Shown here piece by piece: positions 25,341 through 35,851 of a DNA stretch of 64,000 nt. Numbering within the stretch: the stretch's first letter is position 1; each line of letters begins with the position of its first letter. The notes under the pieces were generated by a model. It saw only the letters and a program-made list of their open reading frames with translations, did no database searches and had not been told where the DNA came from. Made by a program: the position numbers and the translations under genes. Source of the stretch: Wenjunlia vitaminophila DSM 41686 (GTDB taxonomy: Bacteria; Actinomycetota; Actinomycetes; Streptomycetales; Streptomycetaceae); the NCBI RefSeq assembly GCF_000380165.1, contig NZ_KB904663.1, positions 1 through 64,000 of the forward strand, in the 5' to 3' direction.

Positions 25341-26639
25341 ATGCGTACGCGACCGCTGAGGGTGGCGCTGCTGGGCTGTGGAGTCGTCGGCTCAGAGGTG
25401 GCGCGCATCATGGCGACGCAACGGGACGACCTCGCCGCCCGCATCGGCGCCCCGGTGGAGCTCGCCGGGGTGGCGGTCCGCCGGCCGAACCGGTCCCGAC
25501 CGGGGGTGCCCCCCGAGCTGATCACCGCGGACGCGGTCGAACTGGTCAAACGCGACGACATCGACGTCGCCGTGGAGGTCATCGGGGGCATCGAGCCGGC
25601 CCGTGAGCTGATCACCACCGCCATGGAGCACGGCGCCAGCGTGGTCACCGCGAACAAGGCCCTGCTCGCCGCCGACGGTGCCGCGCTGCACGCCGCCGCG
25701 GTGAAACACGGCGTGGACCTGTACTACGAGGCCGCGGTCGCCGGGGCGATCCCGCTGATCCGGCCGCTGCGCGAGTCGCTCGCCGGGGACACGGTCAACC
25801 GGGTGCTCGGCATCGTCAACGGCACCACCAACTTCGTCCTGGACCGGATGGACACCACCGGCGCCGGCTACTCCGAGGCGCTGGACGAGGCCACCACCCT
25901 GGGCTACGCCGAGGCCGACCCGACCGCCGACGTGGAGGGCTTCGACGCCGCCGCCAAGGCGGCCATCCTCGCCGGCATCGCCTTCCACACCCGGGTGACG
26001 GCCGCGGACGTGCACCGTGAGGGGATCACCGAGGTCACCGCGGCGGACATCGCCAGTGCCCGGGAGATGGGCTGCGTGGTGAAGCTGCTGGCGATCTGCG
26101 AGCGGACCGCGGACGGCGCCTCGGTGACGGCCAGGGTGCACCCGGCGATGATCCCGCTGAGCCACCCGCTGGCCAGCGTCCGCGAGGCGTACAACGCGGT
26201 GTTCGTCGAGGCCGAGGCCGCCGGCCGGCTGATGTTCTACGGGCCGGGCGCCGGCGGCGCGCCGACCGCGAGCGCGGTGCTCGGGGACCTGGTGGCGGTG
26301 TGCCGGAACAAGCTGAACGGGACCACGGGGCCGGGGGAGTCGGCGTACGCCAGGCTCCCGGTGCGCCCGATGGGCGACGTGGTGACCCGTTACCACGTCA
26401 GCCTGGACGTGGCGGACCGGGCGGGGGTCCTCGCCCAGGTCGCCACGGTCTTCGCCGAGCACGGGGTGTCCATCGACACGGTGCGTCAGCAGGTTCGGGG
26501 CGGAGAGGCGTCGCTCGTCGTGGTGACGCACCGGGCGTCGGACGCGGCCCTGTCCGGGACCGTCGCGGCGCTGCGGCGGTTGGACACCGTACGGGGCGTG
26601 GCCAGCATCATGCGCGTAGAAGGAGAGCAGCCCAAGTGA
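25341..26639 (+). CDS. hom: homoserine dehydrogenase
   Basis: A 432-residue NAD(P)-dependent enzyme converting aspartate semialdehyde to homoserine. Rossmann motif [11 protein letters not shown] at the N-terminus; catalytic segment with [11 protein letters not shown] and [17 protein letters not shown]-terminal ACT domain ([18 protein letters not shown]) that usually confers threonine feedback inhibition. ATG 25341 follows GAGGCGAGG. Its stop overlaps the thrC start as GTGA. Confidence 0.97.
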   Translation: MRTRPLRVALLGCGVVGSEVARIMATQRDDLAARIGAPVELAGVAVRRPNRSRPGVPPELITADAVELVKRDDIDVAVEVIGGIEPARELITTAMEHGASVVTANKALLAADGAALHAAAVKHGVDLYYEAAVAGAIPLIRPLRESLAGDTVNRVLGIVNGTTNFVLDRMDTTGAGYSEALDEATTLGYAEADPTADVEGFDAAAKAAILAGIAFHTRVTAADVHREGITEVTAADIASAREMGCVVKLLAICERTADGASVTARVHPAMIPLSHPLASVREAYNAVFVEAEAAGRLMFYGPGAGGAPTASAVLGDLVAVCRNKLNGTTGPGESAYARLPVRPMGDVVTRYHVSLDVADRAGVLAQVATVFAEHGVSIDTVRQQVRGGEASLVVVTHRASDAALSGTVAALRRLDTVRGVASIMRVEGEQPK

Positions 26640-27739
26640 ACGCGGTTGTCGGCAGGCCCAGCGAGGTGGGCCCGGGGCGTGGCCCCCACCAGTGGCGCGG
26701 AGTCATCGAGGAGTACCGGGACCGGTTGCCGGTGACCCCGGACACCCCCGTGGTCACCCTGGGCGAGGGTGGGACGCCACTGGTCAGGGCGCAGGTGCTG
26801 AGCGAGCGCACCGGGTGCGAGGTGTACCTGAAGGTGGAGGGCGCCAACCCGACCGGCTCGTTCAAGGACCGCGGGATGACGATGGCGATCTCCGCGGCCA
26901 AGGAGGCCGGGGCGCAGGCGGTGATCTGCGCGTCCACCGGGAACACCTCCGCGTCGGCCGCGGCGTACGCCGTACGGGCGGGGATGGTGTGCGCGGTGCT
27001 GGTGCCCCGCGGCAAGATCGCGCCGGGCAAGATGGGGCAGGCACTGGTGCACGGGGCGCGCATCCTGGAGGTGGACGGGAACTTCGACGACTGCCTGACC
27101 CTGGCGCGCGGCCTGTCGGAGCGCTACCCGGTGGCCCTGGTGAACTCGGTCAACCCGGTGCGGATCGAGGGGCAGAAGACGGCGGCCTTCGAGGTGGTGG
27201 ACGCCCTCGGGGACGCCCCTGACCTGCACCTGCTGCCGGTGGGGAACGCCGGGAACATCACCGCCTACTGGAAGGGGTACCGGGAGTACGCCGCGGACGG
27301 CGTGGCCAGCCGCACCCCCCGGATGTGGGGGTTCCAGGCGGCGGGGGCCGCTCCGATCGTGAACGGGAAGCCGGTCGCCAGCCCGCAGACCATCGCCACC
27401 GCGATCCGGATCGGCAACCCGGCCTCGTGGCGGCTGGCCGAGGAGGCCAGGGACGCGTCCGGGGGGCTGATCGAAGCTGTGACGGATCGTCAGATCCTCT
27501 CGGCGTACCGCCTGCTGGCGTCCCGTGAGGGCGTCTTCGTGGAGCCGGCCTCCGCGGCGAGCGCAGCCGGTCTGCTCGCGGCCGCCGAGGCGGGCCGGGT
27601 CGAGCCGGGCCAGCGGATCGTGTGCACGGTGACCGGGAACGGGCTCAAGGACCCGGACTGGGCGGTGAGCGGCGCGCCGCAGCCGATCACCGTGCCGGTG
27701 GACGCCGACACCGCGGCCAAGCAGCTCGGCCTGGGCTGA
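26636..27739 (+). CDS. thrC: threonine synthase
   Basis: A 367-residue PLP-dependent enzyme making threonine from O-phosphohomoserine. The PLP lysine is in [14 protein letters not shown] near residue 76. [13 protein letters not shown] and the phosphate-binding [13 protein letters not shown] follow. GTG 26636 overlaps the hom stop by four bases, with AGGAGAG upstream, so the two are translated together. Confidence 0.97.
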   Translation: MNAVVGRPSEVGPGRGPHQWRGVIEEYRDRLPVTPDTPVVTLGEGGTPLVRAQVLSERTGCEVYLKVEGANPTGSFKDRGMTMAISAAKEAGAQAVICASTGNTSASAAAYAVRAGMVCAVLVPRGKIAPGKMGQALVHGARILEVDGNFDDCLTLARGLSERYPVALVNSVNPVRIEGQKTAAFEVVDALGDAPDLHLLPVGNAGNITAYWKGYREYAADGVASRTPRMWGFQAAGAAPIVNGKPVASPQTIATAIRIGNPASWRLAEEARDASGGLIEAVTDRQILSAYRLLASREGVFVEPASAASAAGLLAAAEAGRVEPGQRIVCTVTGNGLKDPDWAVSGAPQPITVPVDADTAAKQLGLG

Positions 27740-28156
27740 CCGCCCGCCGGCCCCGGCTGAGTGGCGCCCCGGAAAAGCCTTTCGCCGGGCTTGTGACCCG
27801 CTACAGCAACGCTCATCACCGGCCAAAACGCCGGTGCGAGCTGGACAGTTGCCGGAAGGAGCACGGGGTAGCACACGACACGCAGGATGCGCCGTTCGTG
27901 CGCCGTATGTCGCGTCGGAACCTCTCTTCGATAAGCTGTGGGCATCCGGCGGCTTGTTCCGCCGTCACGGACCACCCGGCCGGGGGCTCGGGGGTTGCTT
28001 CGCCATCCGCTCAGTTCAGGTTCCGCACACATCAGGTTCCGGCAGCCTCCCGGCAGCACAGCAGTACCCCGGATCACCGGGTGTCCCGGTGTGTTCCGTC
28101 CCGCACCTGGTGGACGGGGCGGAATGGCAGATTCCTACGAGGAGAGTCCACAGCGT
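27740..28156. other. 417-bp gap between thrC and thrB
   Basis: No gene with coding character is seen. The DNA is slightly less GC-rich than its neighbours between 27790 and 28100, and the open frames crossing it use atypical codons. It probably holds a separate thrB promoter, but I could not fix -35/-10 boxes with confidence. Confidence 0.35.
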
Positions 28157-29074
28157 ATGGCCGGTCCCGCGTTCCGCGCCGCCGCAGTCCGGGTGCGCAC
28201 GCCCGCGACCAGCGCGAACCTCGGCCCAGGCTTCGATGCCTGCGGCCTCGCGCTGGGTCTGTACGACGACGTGGTGGTCCGCGTGGCGGACTCCGGACTC
28301 CACGTCGACATCGCGGGGGAGGGCGCCAAGACCCTGCCCAGGGATGAGCGACATCTGGTGGTCAGGGCGCTCCGCACCGCGTTCGACCTGCTCGGCGGCC
28401 AGCCCCGCGGCCTCGAGGTGGTGTGCGCCAACCGGGTTCCGCACGGCCGCGGCCTGGGGTCGTCCTCGGCGGCGATCTGCGCGGGCATCGTGGCGGCCCG
28501 GGCGGTCACCATAGGCGGCTCCGAGCGGCTCGACGACGCGGGGCTGCTCGAGCTCGCGGGGGAGCTCGAGGGGCACCCGGACAACGTGGCGGCCTGCCTC
28601 CTCGGGGGGTTCACCATCGCCTGGACCGAGCACGGTGCGGCCCGCGCGGTGCGCCTCGAGCCGGCTTCCGCGGTGGCTCCCGTGGTGTTCGTGCCGGCCG
28701 CCGAGCTGGCCACCGAGACCGCCCGGGGCCTGCTGCCGCGGACCGTGCCGCACGTGGACGCCGCCGCCAACGCGGGGCGCGCCGCGCTCCTGGTGGAAGC
28801 CCTGTCGCGCCGCCCGGAGCTGTTGTTCGCCGCCACCGAGGACCGCATCCACCAGGAGTACCGCGCACCGGCGATGCCACACAGCGTGGCGCTGGTGACG
28901 GCGCTGCGTGACGAGGGGGTGCCCGCGGTGATCTCGGGCGCCGGGCCCACGGTGCTGGCGTTCGCCGAGGACGGGACAGCCGAGAAGGTGGCCGCGCTCG
29001 CCGGGGACGGCTGGGCCGCGCACCGACTCCAACTGGACTTGACGGGAGCGAGTGTCCTCCCGTTGGGGGCATGA
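28157..29074 (+). CDS. thrB: homoserine kinase
   Basis: A 305-residue GHMP-family kinase that phosphorylates homoserine. N-terminal VRVRTPATSANLGPGFDACG; the ATP-binding GHMP loop PHGRGLGSSSAAICAG; GHPDNVAACLLGGF; the C-terminal glycine motif VISGAGPTVLAF. ATG 28157 gives the conserved start MAGPAFRAAAVRV with GAGGAG about 12 bases upstream. It is separated from thrC by 417 bases. Confidence 0.97.
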   Translation: MAGPAFRAAAVRVRTPATSANLGPGFDACGLALGLYDDVVVRVADSGLHVDIAGEGAKTLPRDERHLVVRALRTAFDLLGGQPRGLEVVCANRVPHGRGLGSSSAAICAGIVAARAVTIGGSERLDDAGLLELAGELEGHPDNVAACLLGGFTIAWTEHGAARAVRLEPASAVAPVVFVPAAELATETARGLLPRTVPHVDAAANAGRAALLVEALSRRPELLFAATEDRIHQEYRAPAMPHSVALVTALRDEGVPAVISGAGPTVLAFAEDGTAEKVAALAGDGWAAHRLQLDLTGASVLPLGA

Positions 29075-29362
29075 CCGGCGCCGTGCGCCGGAGCAGGTCA
29101 GCACAGCCATGGGAAAAGCCATCGGACGTCCGGTCGCCGGAGCGACGCGGGGGGAGGCGAGACCGTGACCAGGGGGTTTGAACAGCCATCGGGTACGGGA
29201 ACGCAAGCCCCCGAGGTTGCCGTGGGCGCCGGGAGAACCAGCCGCCACACGACACGAAAAGCGGCTGGGGAGAGGGGGAATGTTTGCCGGATCCTGTAGT
29301 GTTAACCTCATGTCGGCACCAGGCGCCCTAAGAGGCGCAGTGCTCAGTGTCCCGACTTCAGA

Positions 29363-29512
29363 GGTATCCCCAGCACTGGTAATCCAGGTGCCGGAGTGTC
29401 CAACTTGGGAATCTCCGGTATCGCAATCTCTGGCATGGGAATCTTCAGAACTGGAATCCTCAGTACTGGAGCACCCAGCACCGGAGTGGCCAGCACTGGC
29501 CTCCCAAACGTG
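29363..29512 (+). repeat. ten degenerate 15-bp tandem repeats in the rho leader
   Basis: Units start with GG(A/T/C), or GC in one, and follow roughly GGAATCCCCAGCACT. Examples are GGAATCTTCAGAACT, GGAATCCTCAGTACT and GGAGTGGCCAGCACT. The strict 15-base phase means that in one frame every fifth residue is Gly (GISGIAISGMGIFRTGILST). I do not know this element. Confidence 0.7.
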
Positions 29513-29677
29513 GGAGTGACCTCAAAGAACCGGGACCGTCACTCTCCGGGAACCACCCCACCACCTGCGCATCCTGCCTGTGTGGCGCTGGCTGTCCAGT
29601 ACCGGAACGGCGCGAGTGACGACGACGGACTTCGCGCCGCCTGCCTTTCCGTCCAAGATCGGCAGGGAATCCTCTGA
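29396..29677 (+). CDS. possible small ORF with Gly-every-fifth-residue repeats upstream of rho
   Basis: A GTG at 29396 could start a 93-residue product: eight glycine-led pentapeptides (GISGI, GIFRT, GILST, GAPST, GVAST, GLPNV), then unrelated sequence to a TGA. No good SD precedes it, and stops lie upstream in the same frame. It is not the A(D/N)LXX type of pentapeptide repeat. Listed only because the repeats keep a triplet phase; it may equally be a non-coding leader. Confidence 0.22.
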   Translation: MSNLGISGIAISGMGIFRTGILSTGAPSTGVASTGLPNVGVTSKNRDRHSPGTTPPPAHPACVALAVQYRNGASDDDGLRAACLSVQDRQGIL

Positions 29678-29791
29678 CCGCCGTAGGGCGGACCACTCCG
29701 CCCGGACCTGCACCGACAAGTGGCAGATCCGGACAGCACAACCGGTCGCCGAGCCAGACAGGCCGACGCCCGCTCCAGGGAAGGACCCTTC

Positions 29792-31876
29792 GTGAGCGAC
29801 ACCACCGATCTGATGGGCGTGCGCCCGGACGCCGCGCCCACCCCGGACGCTCCCGCCGCTCCCGCCACCGGTGCCGCCCCCAGGCGCCGCCGATCGGGCA
29901 CCGGCCTTAACGGCATGGTCCTGGCGGAGCTCCAGCAGCTTGCCTCCCGCCTTGGCATCAGCGGCACCGCCCGCATGCGCAAGAGCCAGCTCATTGAGGT
30001 GATCAAGGAGAAGCAGGCCACGCTCGGCGGCGCCGAGACCGCGTCCAAGGCGGCGTCCGACGGTACGGCCGGGAAGGCCGCGTCCGACAAGGCCACCACC
30101 AACAACGTGGCCGAGCGCGCCGCGTCCGACAAGGGCGCCGCCGAGCCGGCCGCCGAGAAGCCCAAGCGCCGGGCCACCTCACGGGCACGCACCGGGGACA
30201 CCGCGGTCGCGGTGGACACCACCACCCAGCAGCAGATCGACATCCCCGGTCAGCCCCAGTCCGACGAGGCGCCGGTGGAACGACGCCGCCGTCGGGCCAC
30301 CGCCCCCAGCGGCTCGCCCGAGACGGTGACCGCCGAGGCGGAGACCGGCCAGGGCAGGGAGTCCCGTGAGTCCGGCCAGGACACCAGGGCCGCCGCGGCC
30401 ACGGACGGCGCCGAGGGCAGGGCGGCGGAGGGCGCCAGGACCGGCGAGGACCGCCAGGACGGCCGTCGGGGCCAGAAGAACGACCGCCGGGACCGCGGCG
30501 AGCGCGGGGAGCGCGGGGAGCGCGGGGAGCGCGGCGGCCAGCGTGACCGCCGCAAGGCGGGCGACGGCGCCGGCGAGGGCGGCGAGGGCCGTCAGCGGGA
30601 CCGCCAGCAGGGACCGCAGGCCCAGGACGACGAGGACTTCGAGGGCGGCGGACGCCGCCGCCGGGGCCGCTACCGCGACCGTCGGGGTCGCCGCGGACGC
30701 GAGGACTTCGCCAACGAGCCGCAGGTCGCCGACGACGACGTCCTGATCCCGGTCGCCGGCATCCTGGACATCCTGGACAACTACGCGTTCATCCGCACCT
30801 CGGGCTACCTGCCCGGGCCGAACGACGTGTACGTGTCGCTGGCCCAGGTCCGCAAGAACGGGCTCCGCAAGGGTGACCACGTCACCGGTGCGGTGCGTCA
30901 GCCCCGGGAGGGCGAGCGCCGGGAGAAGTTCAACGCCCTGGTGCGGCTGGACTCCGTCAACGGCATGGCGCCGGAGAGCGGCCGTGGCCGTCCCGAGTTC
31001 AACAAGCTCACCCCGCTGTACCCGCAGGAGCGGCTGCGCCTGGAGACCGACCCCGGCGGCCTGATCAACCGGATCATCGACCTGGTGACACCGATCGGCA
31101 AGGGACAGCGCGGGCTGATCGTGGCCCCGCCGAAGACCGGCAAGACCACGATCATGCAGTCGATCGCCAACGCGATCACCCGCAACAACCCCGAGTGCCA
31201 CCTGATGGTCGTCCTGGTCGACGAGCGTCCGGAAGAGGTCACCGACATGCAGCGCGCGGTCAAGGGCGAGGTCATCTCCTCGACCTTCGACCGGCCCGCC
31301 GAGGACCACACCACCATCGCCGAGCTCGCGATCGAGCGGGCCAAGCGGCTGGTGGAGCTCGGTCACGACGTGGTGGTCCTGCTGGACAACATCACCCGTC
31401 TGGGCCGTGCGTACAACCTGGCGGCCCCGGCGTCCGGCCGGATCCTGTCCGGTGGTGTGGACTCCACCGCCCTCTACCCGCCGAAGAGGTTCTTCGGTGC
31501 GGCGCGCAACATCGAGGACGGCGGCTCGCTGACCATCCTGGCCACCGCGCTGGTCGAGACCGGCTCGCGGATGGACGAGGTGATCTTCGAGGAGTTCAAG
31601 GGCACCGGCAACATGGAGCTCAAGCTCGACCGGAAGCTCGCCGACAAGCGGATCTTCCCCGCGGTGGACGTGGACGCGTCCAGCACCCGCAAGGAGGAGA
31701 TCCTGATGACGGGCGAGGAGCTGAACATCGTCTGGAAGCTCCGCCGGGTGCTGCACGCCCTGGACCAGCAGCAGGCCATCGAGCTGCTGCTGGACCGGAT
31801 GAAGCAGACCAAGAGCAACGCCGAGTTCCTGATGCAGATCGCCAAGACGACGCCCGGCATGGGCAACAACGACTGA
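29792..31876 (+). CDS. rho: transcription termination factor Rho
   Basis: A 694-residue RNA-dependent hexameric helicase. The Rho-N segment ([15 protein letters not shown], about 40-75) is followed by an actinobacterial insertion of about 230 residues, first Ala/Lys-rich, then Arg/Gly/Asp-rich with GER repeats encoded by 9-base tandem units at about 30495-30535. Then come the RNA-binding cold-shock domain ([20 protein letters not shown]) and the ATPase with Walker A PPKTGKTT near 447-454, and the Q/R-loop region. GTG 29792 has GGAAGGA upstream. A strong hairpin follows the gene. Confidence 0.97.
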   Translation: MSDTTDLMGVRPDAAPTPDAPAAPATGAAPRRRRSGTGLNGMVLAELQQLASRLGISGTARMRKSQLIEVIKEKQATLGGAETASKAASDGTAGKAASDKATTNNVAERAASDKGAAEPAAEKPKRRATSRARTGDTAVAVDTTTQQQIDIPGQPQSDEAPVERRRRRATAPSGSPETVTAEAETGQGRESRESGQDTRAAAATDGAEGRAAEGARTGEDRQDGRRGQKNDRRDRGERGERGERGERGGQRDRRKAGDGAGEGGEGRQRDRQQGPQAQDDEDFEGGGRRRRGRYRDRRGRRGREDFANEPQVADDDVLIPVAGILDILDNYAFIRTSGYLPGPNDVYVSLAQVRKNGLRKGDHVTGAVRQPREGERREKFNALVRLDSVNGMAPESGRGRPEFNKLTPLYPQERLRLETDPGGLINRIIDLVTPIGKGQRGLIVAPPKTGKTTIMQSIANAITRNNPECHLMVVLVDERPEEVTDMQRAVKGEVISSTFDRPAEDHTTIAELAIERAKRLVELGHDVVVLLDNITRLGRAYNLAAPASGRILSGGVDSTALYPPKRFFGAARNIEDGGSLTILATALVETGSRMDEVIFEEFKGTGNMELKLDRKLADKRIFPAVDVDASSTRKEEILMTGEELNIVWKLRRVLHALDQQQAIELLLDRMKQTKSNAEFLMQIAKTTPGMGNND

Positions 31877-31905
31877 CGTCGTCCCGCCGCGCGATCGAGC
31901 GTTCC

Positions 31906-31949
31906 GGGGGCGGGGTCCGCAGGCCACCAGGCCTGTGGACCCCGCCCCC
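31906..31949 (+). terminator. terminator hairpin after rho
   Basis: Arms of about 19-20 bases (starting GGGGGCGGGGTCC and ending GGACCCCGCCCCC) with one internal mismatch and a short loop, 30 bases after the rho stop, followed by a TTCGTCATTT stretch. Confidence 0.85.
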
Positions 31950-32036
31950 GTTCGTCATTTCGACACGCCGTGCTTCGCCGCCGCGTTCGGGGGAACCCGG
32001 GAGAGGAACATCTGACCGGCAGCAACCGAGGAGCCG

Positions 32037-33158
32037 ATGGCACAGCGGGGCGGTGGTGAGGAGAGAGTCGGGCCGGGGCGCGAAGGCGCCGGGTCCCGTC
32101 GGCTCCGGCGTGTCCTGAGGGTGCTGACCTGGCTGCTCATCGGTGTGGTGCTGCTGGTGGCCGGGGTGGTGGCCCTGCTCCACATCCTGTTCAGCGGCAA
32201 CCTCGAGGGCATCGACATCGACGGCCAGCTCGGCGGCGACCGCCCCCGGGACGTGCCCAACGGCACCATGGACCTGCTGATCCTGGGATCGGACTCAAGG
32301 GCCGGGCAGAACGCCAGGTACGGGCGGGCGTCCGGTGCCCGGGCGGACACCGCGATGGTGGTGCACGTGGCCGCCGGCCACAAGGAGGCCACCGTGGTGA
32401 GCATCCCGCGGGACACCCTGGTGGACCGCCCGTCCTGCCGTCGCCCGGGGGGCGGACACACGCCGGCCCGGCAACGTGTGATGTTCAACGACTCCTACCG
32501 GGTCGGGGGCCCCGCCTGCTCGGTCAAGACCGTGGAGGCGATGACCGGAATCCGCATGGACCACTACCTGGAGATGGACTTCGCCGGCTTCAAGAAGCTG
32601 GTGGACGCCCTGGGTGGGGTGACCGTCACCACCCGCAAGCCCATCGACGACCGGGACAGCAAACTGAGGTTGCCCGCCGGCACCCACCACCTCGACGGCG
32701 AGGAGTCGCTCAGCTTCGTCCGCACCAGGCACGGCGTGGGCGACGGCAGTGACCTGGCCCGGATCGAGCTCCAGCAGCGCTTCCTCACCGCACTGCTGAA
32801 CAAGGTGCACGACCGCAGGCTGCTCACCAACCCGGCCAAGCTGTACCGGGTCGCCGACGCCGCCTCCGGGGCCCTGACCACCGACTCGGAGATCGCCTCC
32901 GTGAAGGGGGTCACCGACCTCGCCGACGACCTCGGGGGGATCAAGTCGGACCGGCTCACCACCATGGTCCTGCCGGTCGACTACGACTCCGCCGACCCCA
33001 ACCGACTGGTCCCCCGCGGCCCACAGGCCCGCCAGGTGTGGGCCGCGCTCCGGGCGGACCGCCCCGTGCCCGAGTCGGCGCTGAACGCCAGGCCCGAGCC
33101 GGCCAGGACCGACCCCCACCCGCCGGTGACCTCCCGGCTCGCGCCCGTACCGCGCTGA
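32037..33158 (+). CDS. LytR-CpsA-Psr (LCP) family cell-wall ligase
   Basis: A 373-residue membrane-anchored protein. A cytoplasmic Arg-rich start, one TM helix (LTWLLIGVVLLVAGVVALL, about 30-50), then the extracellular LCP domain: DLLILGSDSRAG, DTAMVVHV, VSIPRDTLVD, and the conserved Asp/Arg positions DDRDSKLRLPAGTHHLDGEE and FVRTRHGVGDGSDLARIELQQ. LCP enzymes attach teichoic-acid or other glycopolymers from lipid carriers to peptidoglycan. Fits with wecA nearby. ATG 32037 follows GAGGAG. Confidence 0.92.
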   Translation: MAQRGGGEERVGPGREGAGSRRLRRVLRVLTWLLIGVVLLVAGVVALLHILFSGNLEGIDIDGQLGGDRPRDVPNGTMDLLILGSDSRAGQNARYGRASGARADTAMVVHVAAGHKEATVVSIPRDTLVDRPSCRRPGGGHTPARQRVMFNDSYRVGGPACSVKTVEAMTGIRMDHYLEMDFAGFKKLVDALGGVTVTTRKPIDDRDSKLRLPAGTHHLDGEESLSFVRTRHGVGDGSDLARIELQQRFLTALLNKVHDRRLLTNPAKLYRVADAASGALTTDSEIASVKGVTDLADDLGGIKSDRLTTMVLPVDYDSADPNRLVPRGPQARQVWAALRADRPVPESALNARPEPARTDPHPPVTSRLAPVPR

Positions 33159-33352
33159 CCGCCCACCGGCCCGCGCCCACCTGGGGCGGGGTTCCCCGGT
33201 TCCGGTGAGGTCCCCGGAACGGCGGAATAACCCCCGGCCGGGACCTGTTTTGATCCATGCGTACCTGTACTGGCAAACTGGTGCGTCGGCCCCGGTTCAC
33301 GTGCGGCAGCCGGCCGCTCGACCCGGTGCCCTCCCTGACATTTGGAGAGCCC

Positions 33353-33577
33353 GTGAAGCCCGATATTCACCCCGAGTACGTGGAGACCCAGGTCACCTGC
33401 ACCTGTGGTGCCTCCTTCACCACCCGTAGCACTGCCAAGGGCGGCCAGATCCGTGCCGACATCTGCTCGCAGTGCCACCCGTTCTACACGGGCAAGCAGA
33501 AGATCCTCGACACCGGTGGCCGGGTGGCCCGGTTCGAGGCGCGGTTCGGCAAGAACGCGAAGGCCGCCAAGAAGTAG
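33353..33577 (+). CDS. rpmE: 50S ribosomal protein L31, zinc-binding form
   Basis: A 74-residue L31: [19 protein letters not shown], then [20 protein letters not shown] and the basic tail [10 protein letters not shown]. The CxC and CxxC pairs mark the zinc-containing (C+) paralogue. GTG 33353 follows TTGGAGAG. Located between the LCP gene and prfA, its usual place. Confidence 0.96.
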   Translation: MKPDIHPEYVETQVTCTCGASFTTRSTAKGGQIRADICSQCHPFYTGKQKILDTGGRVARFEARFGKNAKAAKK

Positions 33578-33721
33578 CGACCGTCAAGCGCCGGTTCTCG
33601 GTCAGCCCAGCCCACGGGTGACCGGACCGGCGCTTTGTCGTCCCGATCCGGCGTCCGCACCACCCGTGCGACCAGTCCCACCTCCCACCACAGCGGCGCA
33701 AGCGAAGGGGAGCCCACAACC

Positions 33722-34792
33722 ATGTTCGAGGCGGTCCAGGACCTGATCGGCGAGCACGCCCTCCTGGAGCAGCGGCTGGCCGACCCGGCGCTCCACACCG
33801 ACCAGGCCGAGGCGCGCAGGCTGAACAAGCGCTACGCCGAGCTGACGCCCATCGTGACGACCTACCGTGACTGGCAGAGCACCGGCGAGGACATCGAGAC
33901 GGCCCGCGAGCTCGCGGCGGAGGACCCCGAGTTCGCCGTCGAGGTCAAGACGCTCCAGCAGCGCAACGAGGAGCTGACCGACCGGCTGCGGCTGCTGCTC
34001 GTCCCCCGCGACCCCAGCGACGACAAGGACGTCATCCTGGAGATCAAGGCGGGGGAGGGCGGCGAGGAGTCCGCCCTGTTCGCCGGCGACCTGCTGCGGA
34101 TGTACCTGCGGTACGCCGAGCGCGTCGGCTGGCGCACCGAGCTCCTCGACGCCAACGAGTCGGACCTCGGGGGCTACCGGGACGTCTCGGTGGCGGTGAA
34201 GTCCCGCGGCCAGGTCGAGCCCGGGGCCGGTGTGTGGGCCCGGCTGAAGTACGAGGGCGGGGTCCACCGGGTCCAGCGGGTCCCCGCGACCGAGTCCCAG
34301 GGCCGCATCCACACCTCGGCAGCCGGGGTGCTGGTGATGCCCGAGGCGGAGGACGTCGAGGTGGAGATCAACCCCAACGACCTGCGGATCGACGTCTACC
34401 GTTCGTCCGGGCCCGGCGGCCAGTCCGTCAACACCACCGACTCGGCCGTGCGGATCACCCACCTGCCCACCGGCATCGTGGTCTCGTGCCAGAACGAGAA
34501 GAGCCAGTTGCAGAACAAGGAGCAGGCGCTGCGCATCCTGCGGGCCCGGCTGCTGGCCGCGGCGCAGGAGGAGGCGGACCGGGAGGCGTCGGACGCCCGC
34601 CGCAGCCAGGTCCGCACGGTGGACCGCTCCGAGCGGATCCGCACCTACAACTTTCCGGAGAACCGCATTTCGGACCACCGGGTGGGCTTCAAGGCGTACA
34701 ACCTTGACCAGGTGCTGGACGGTGAGCTCGACCCGGTGATCCAGGCGTGTGTGGACGCGGACTCCGCGGCCAAACTCGCCGCCGCCCAGTGA
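33722..34792 (+). CDS. prfA: peptide chain release factor 1
   Basis: A 356-residue RF1 that ends translation at UAA/UAG. The N-terminal coiled-coil (1-100) is followed by [16 protein letters not shown], the stop-codon reading PAT tripeptide in [18 protein letters not shown], and the GGQ loop at about 232-234 ([20 protein letters not shown]). ATG 33722 lies after AAGGGGAG. prmC, which methylates the GGQ Gln, is the next gene. Confidence 0.97.
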   Translation: MFEAVQDLIGEHALLEQRLADPALHTDQAEARRLNKRYAELTPIVTTYRDWQSTGEDIETARELAAEDPEFAVEVKTLQQRNEELTDRLRLLLVPRDPSDDKDVILEIKAGEGGEESALFAGDLLRMYLRYAERVGWRTELLDANESDLGGYRDVSVAVKSRGQVEPGAGVWARLKYEGGVHRVQRVPATESQGRIHTSAAGVLVMPEAEDVEVEINPNDLRIDVYRSSGPGGQSVNTTDSAVRITHLPTGIVVSCQNEKSQLQNKEQALRILRARLLAAAQEEADREASDARRSQVRTVDRSERIRTYNFPENRISDHRVGFKAYNLDQVLDGELDPVIQACVDADSAAKLAAAQ

Positions 34793-34834
34793 GGGCGCCG
34801 TCCGGCGCCGGCCGACTGCGCGAGGAGGCGTGAC

Positions 34835-35680
34835 GTGAACCTGCTGCTCGCAGAGGTGGCACAGGCCACCCAGCGGCTGGCCGACGCCGGCGTGCCGTCG
34901 CCACGGTTCGACGCGGAGGAACTGGCCGCCTACGTGCACGGGGTCAAACGCGGGGAACTGCACACCGTGCCGGACGCCGACTTCGACGCCAGGTACTGGG
35001 AGGCGGTGGCCCGCCGGGAGGCCAGGGAACCGCTCCAGCACATCACCGGGCGGGCCTTCTTCCGCTACCTGGAGCTACGGGTCGGCCCCGGTGTGTTCGT
35101 CCCCCGGCCGGAGACCGAGTCGGTGGTGGGCTGGGCGATAGACGCCCTGCGGGCCATGGACGTGGCCGAGCCGCTGGTCGTGGACCTGTGCACCGGGTCG
35201 GGGGCGATCGCCCTCGCGCTCGCCCAGGAGGTGCCGCGGAGCACCGTGCACGCGGTGGAGCTGGACGAGCGGGCACTGGCGTGGGCCCGTCGGAACGTCG
35301 CCGGCTCCCGGGTCGTGCTCCACCACCAGGACGCGCTGCACGCCCTGCCCGGGTTCGACGGCCAGGTGGACCTGGTGATCAGCAACCCGCCGTACGTTCC
35401 GCTCGAGGAGTGGGAGAACGTCGCCCCCGAGGCCCGCGACCACGACCCGGAGCTCGCGCTGTTCTCCGGGCAGGACGGCCTCGACACCATCCGTGGCCTG
35501 GAGCGCACCGCCCGCCGCCTGCTGCGCCCCGGCGGCGTGGTGGTGGTGGAGCACGCCGACACCCAGGGCGGTCAGGTTCCGTGGATCTTCAACGAGGACG
35601 CCGGCTGGACCGACGCCGCCGACCACCGGGACCTGAACAACCGGCCCAGGTTCACCACGGCCCGCAGGGCCGTGCCGTGA
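34835..35680 (+). CDS. prmC: release factor glutamine methyltransferase
   Basis: A 281-residue SAM-dependent enzyme (HemK) methylating the Gln of the GGQ motif. The N-terminal helical domain is followed by VFVPRPETE, the SAM motif VVDLCTGSGAIALALA, and the catalytic NPPY at about 184-187 (ISNPPYVPLEEW). GTG 34835 follows GAGGAGG. Forms an operon with prfA. Confidence 0.96.
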   Translation: MNLLLAEVAQATQRLADAGVPSPRFDAEELAAYVHGVKRGELHTVPDADFDARYWEAVARREAREPLQHITGRAFFRYLELRVGPGVFVPRPETESVVGWAIDALRAMDVAEPLVVDLCTGSGAIALALAQEVPRSTVHAVELDERALAWARRNVAGSRVVLHHQDALHALPGFDGQVDLVISNPPYVPLEEWENVAPEARDHDPELALFSGQDGLDTIRGLERTARRLLRPGGVVVVEHADTQGGQVPWIFNEDAGWTDAADHRDLNNRPRFTTARRAVP

Positions 35681-35851
35681 CCGCGGGTGGCACGGGCGAC
35701 GACGAGGAGGGAGCGAGGCAGCCGTGACCGCTCGACCAGGAGCGACACCGCCGGGTGCGTACGTTCGGCGGCGCACGCGTCACAATGTCGCGCCGGGTAC
35801 CAGCGCTCGCCTTGGGCGAGCGCGCCGCAACACAGCCAAGGAGGCCCCCTG

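Larger units (their letters stand above)
29075..29791. other. long leader region between thrB and rho
   Basis: 717 bases with lower GC from about 29290. They contain TAGTGT at 29297-29302 (a possible -10), ten degenerate 15-base tandem repeats at 29363-29512, and a short frame across them. A long upstream leader is expected for rho, which controls itself in many bacteria. No canonical terminator hairpin is seen. Confidence 0.5.

Noticed and set aside
29178-29519. 113-residue plus frame across the rho leader repeats
   Set aside because: Open only because of the 15-base period; product lacks family resemblance and the start has no SD. The repeat itself is reported instead.
30179-31927. 582-residue minus-strand frame opposite rho
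   Set aside because: Shadow of rho; rho matches its family over the full length.
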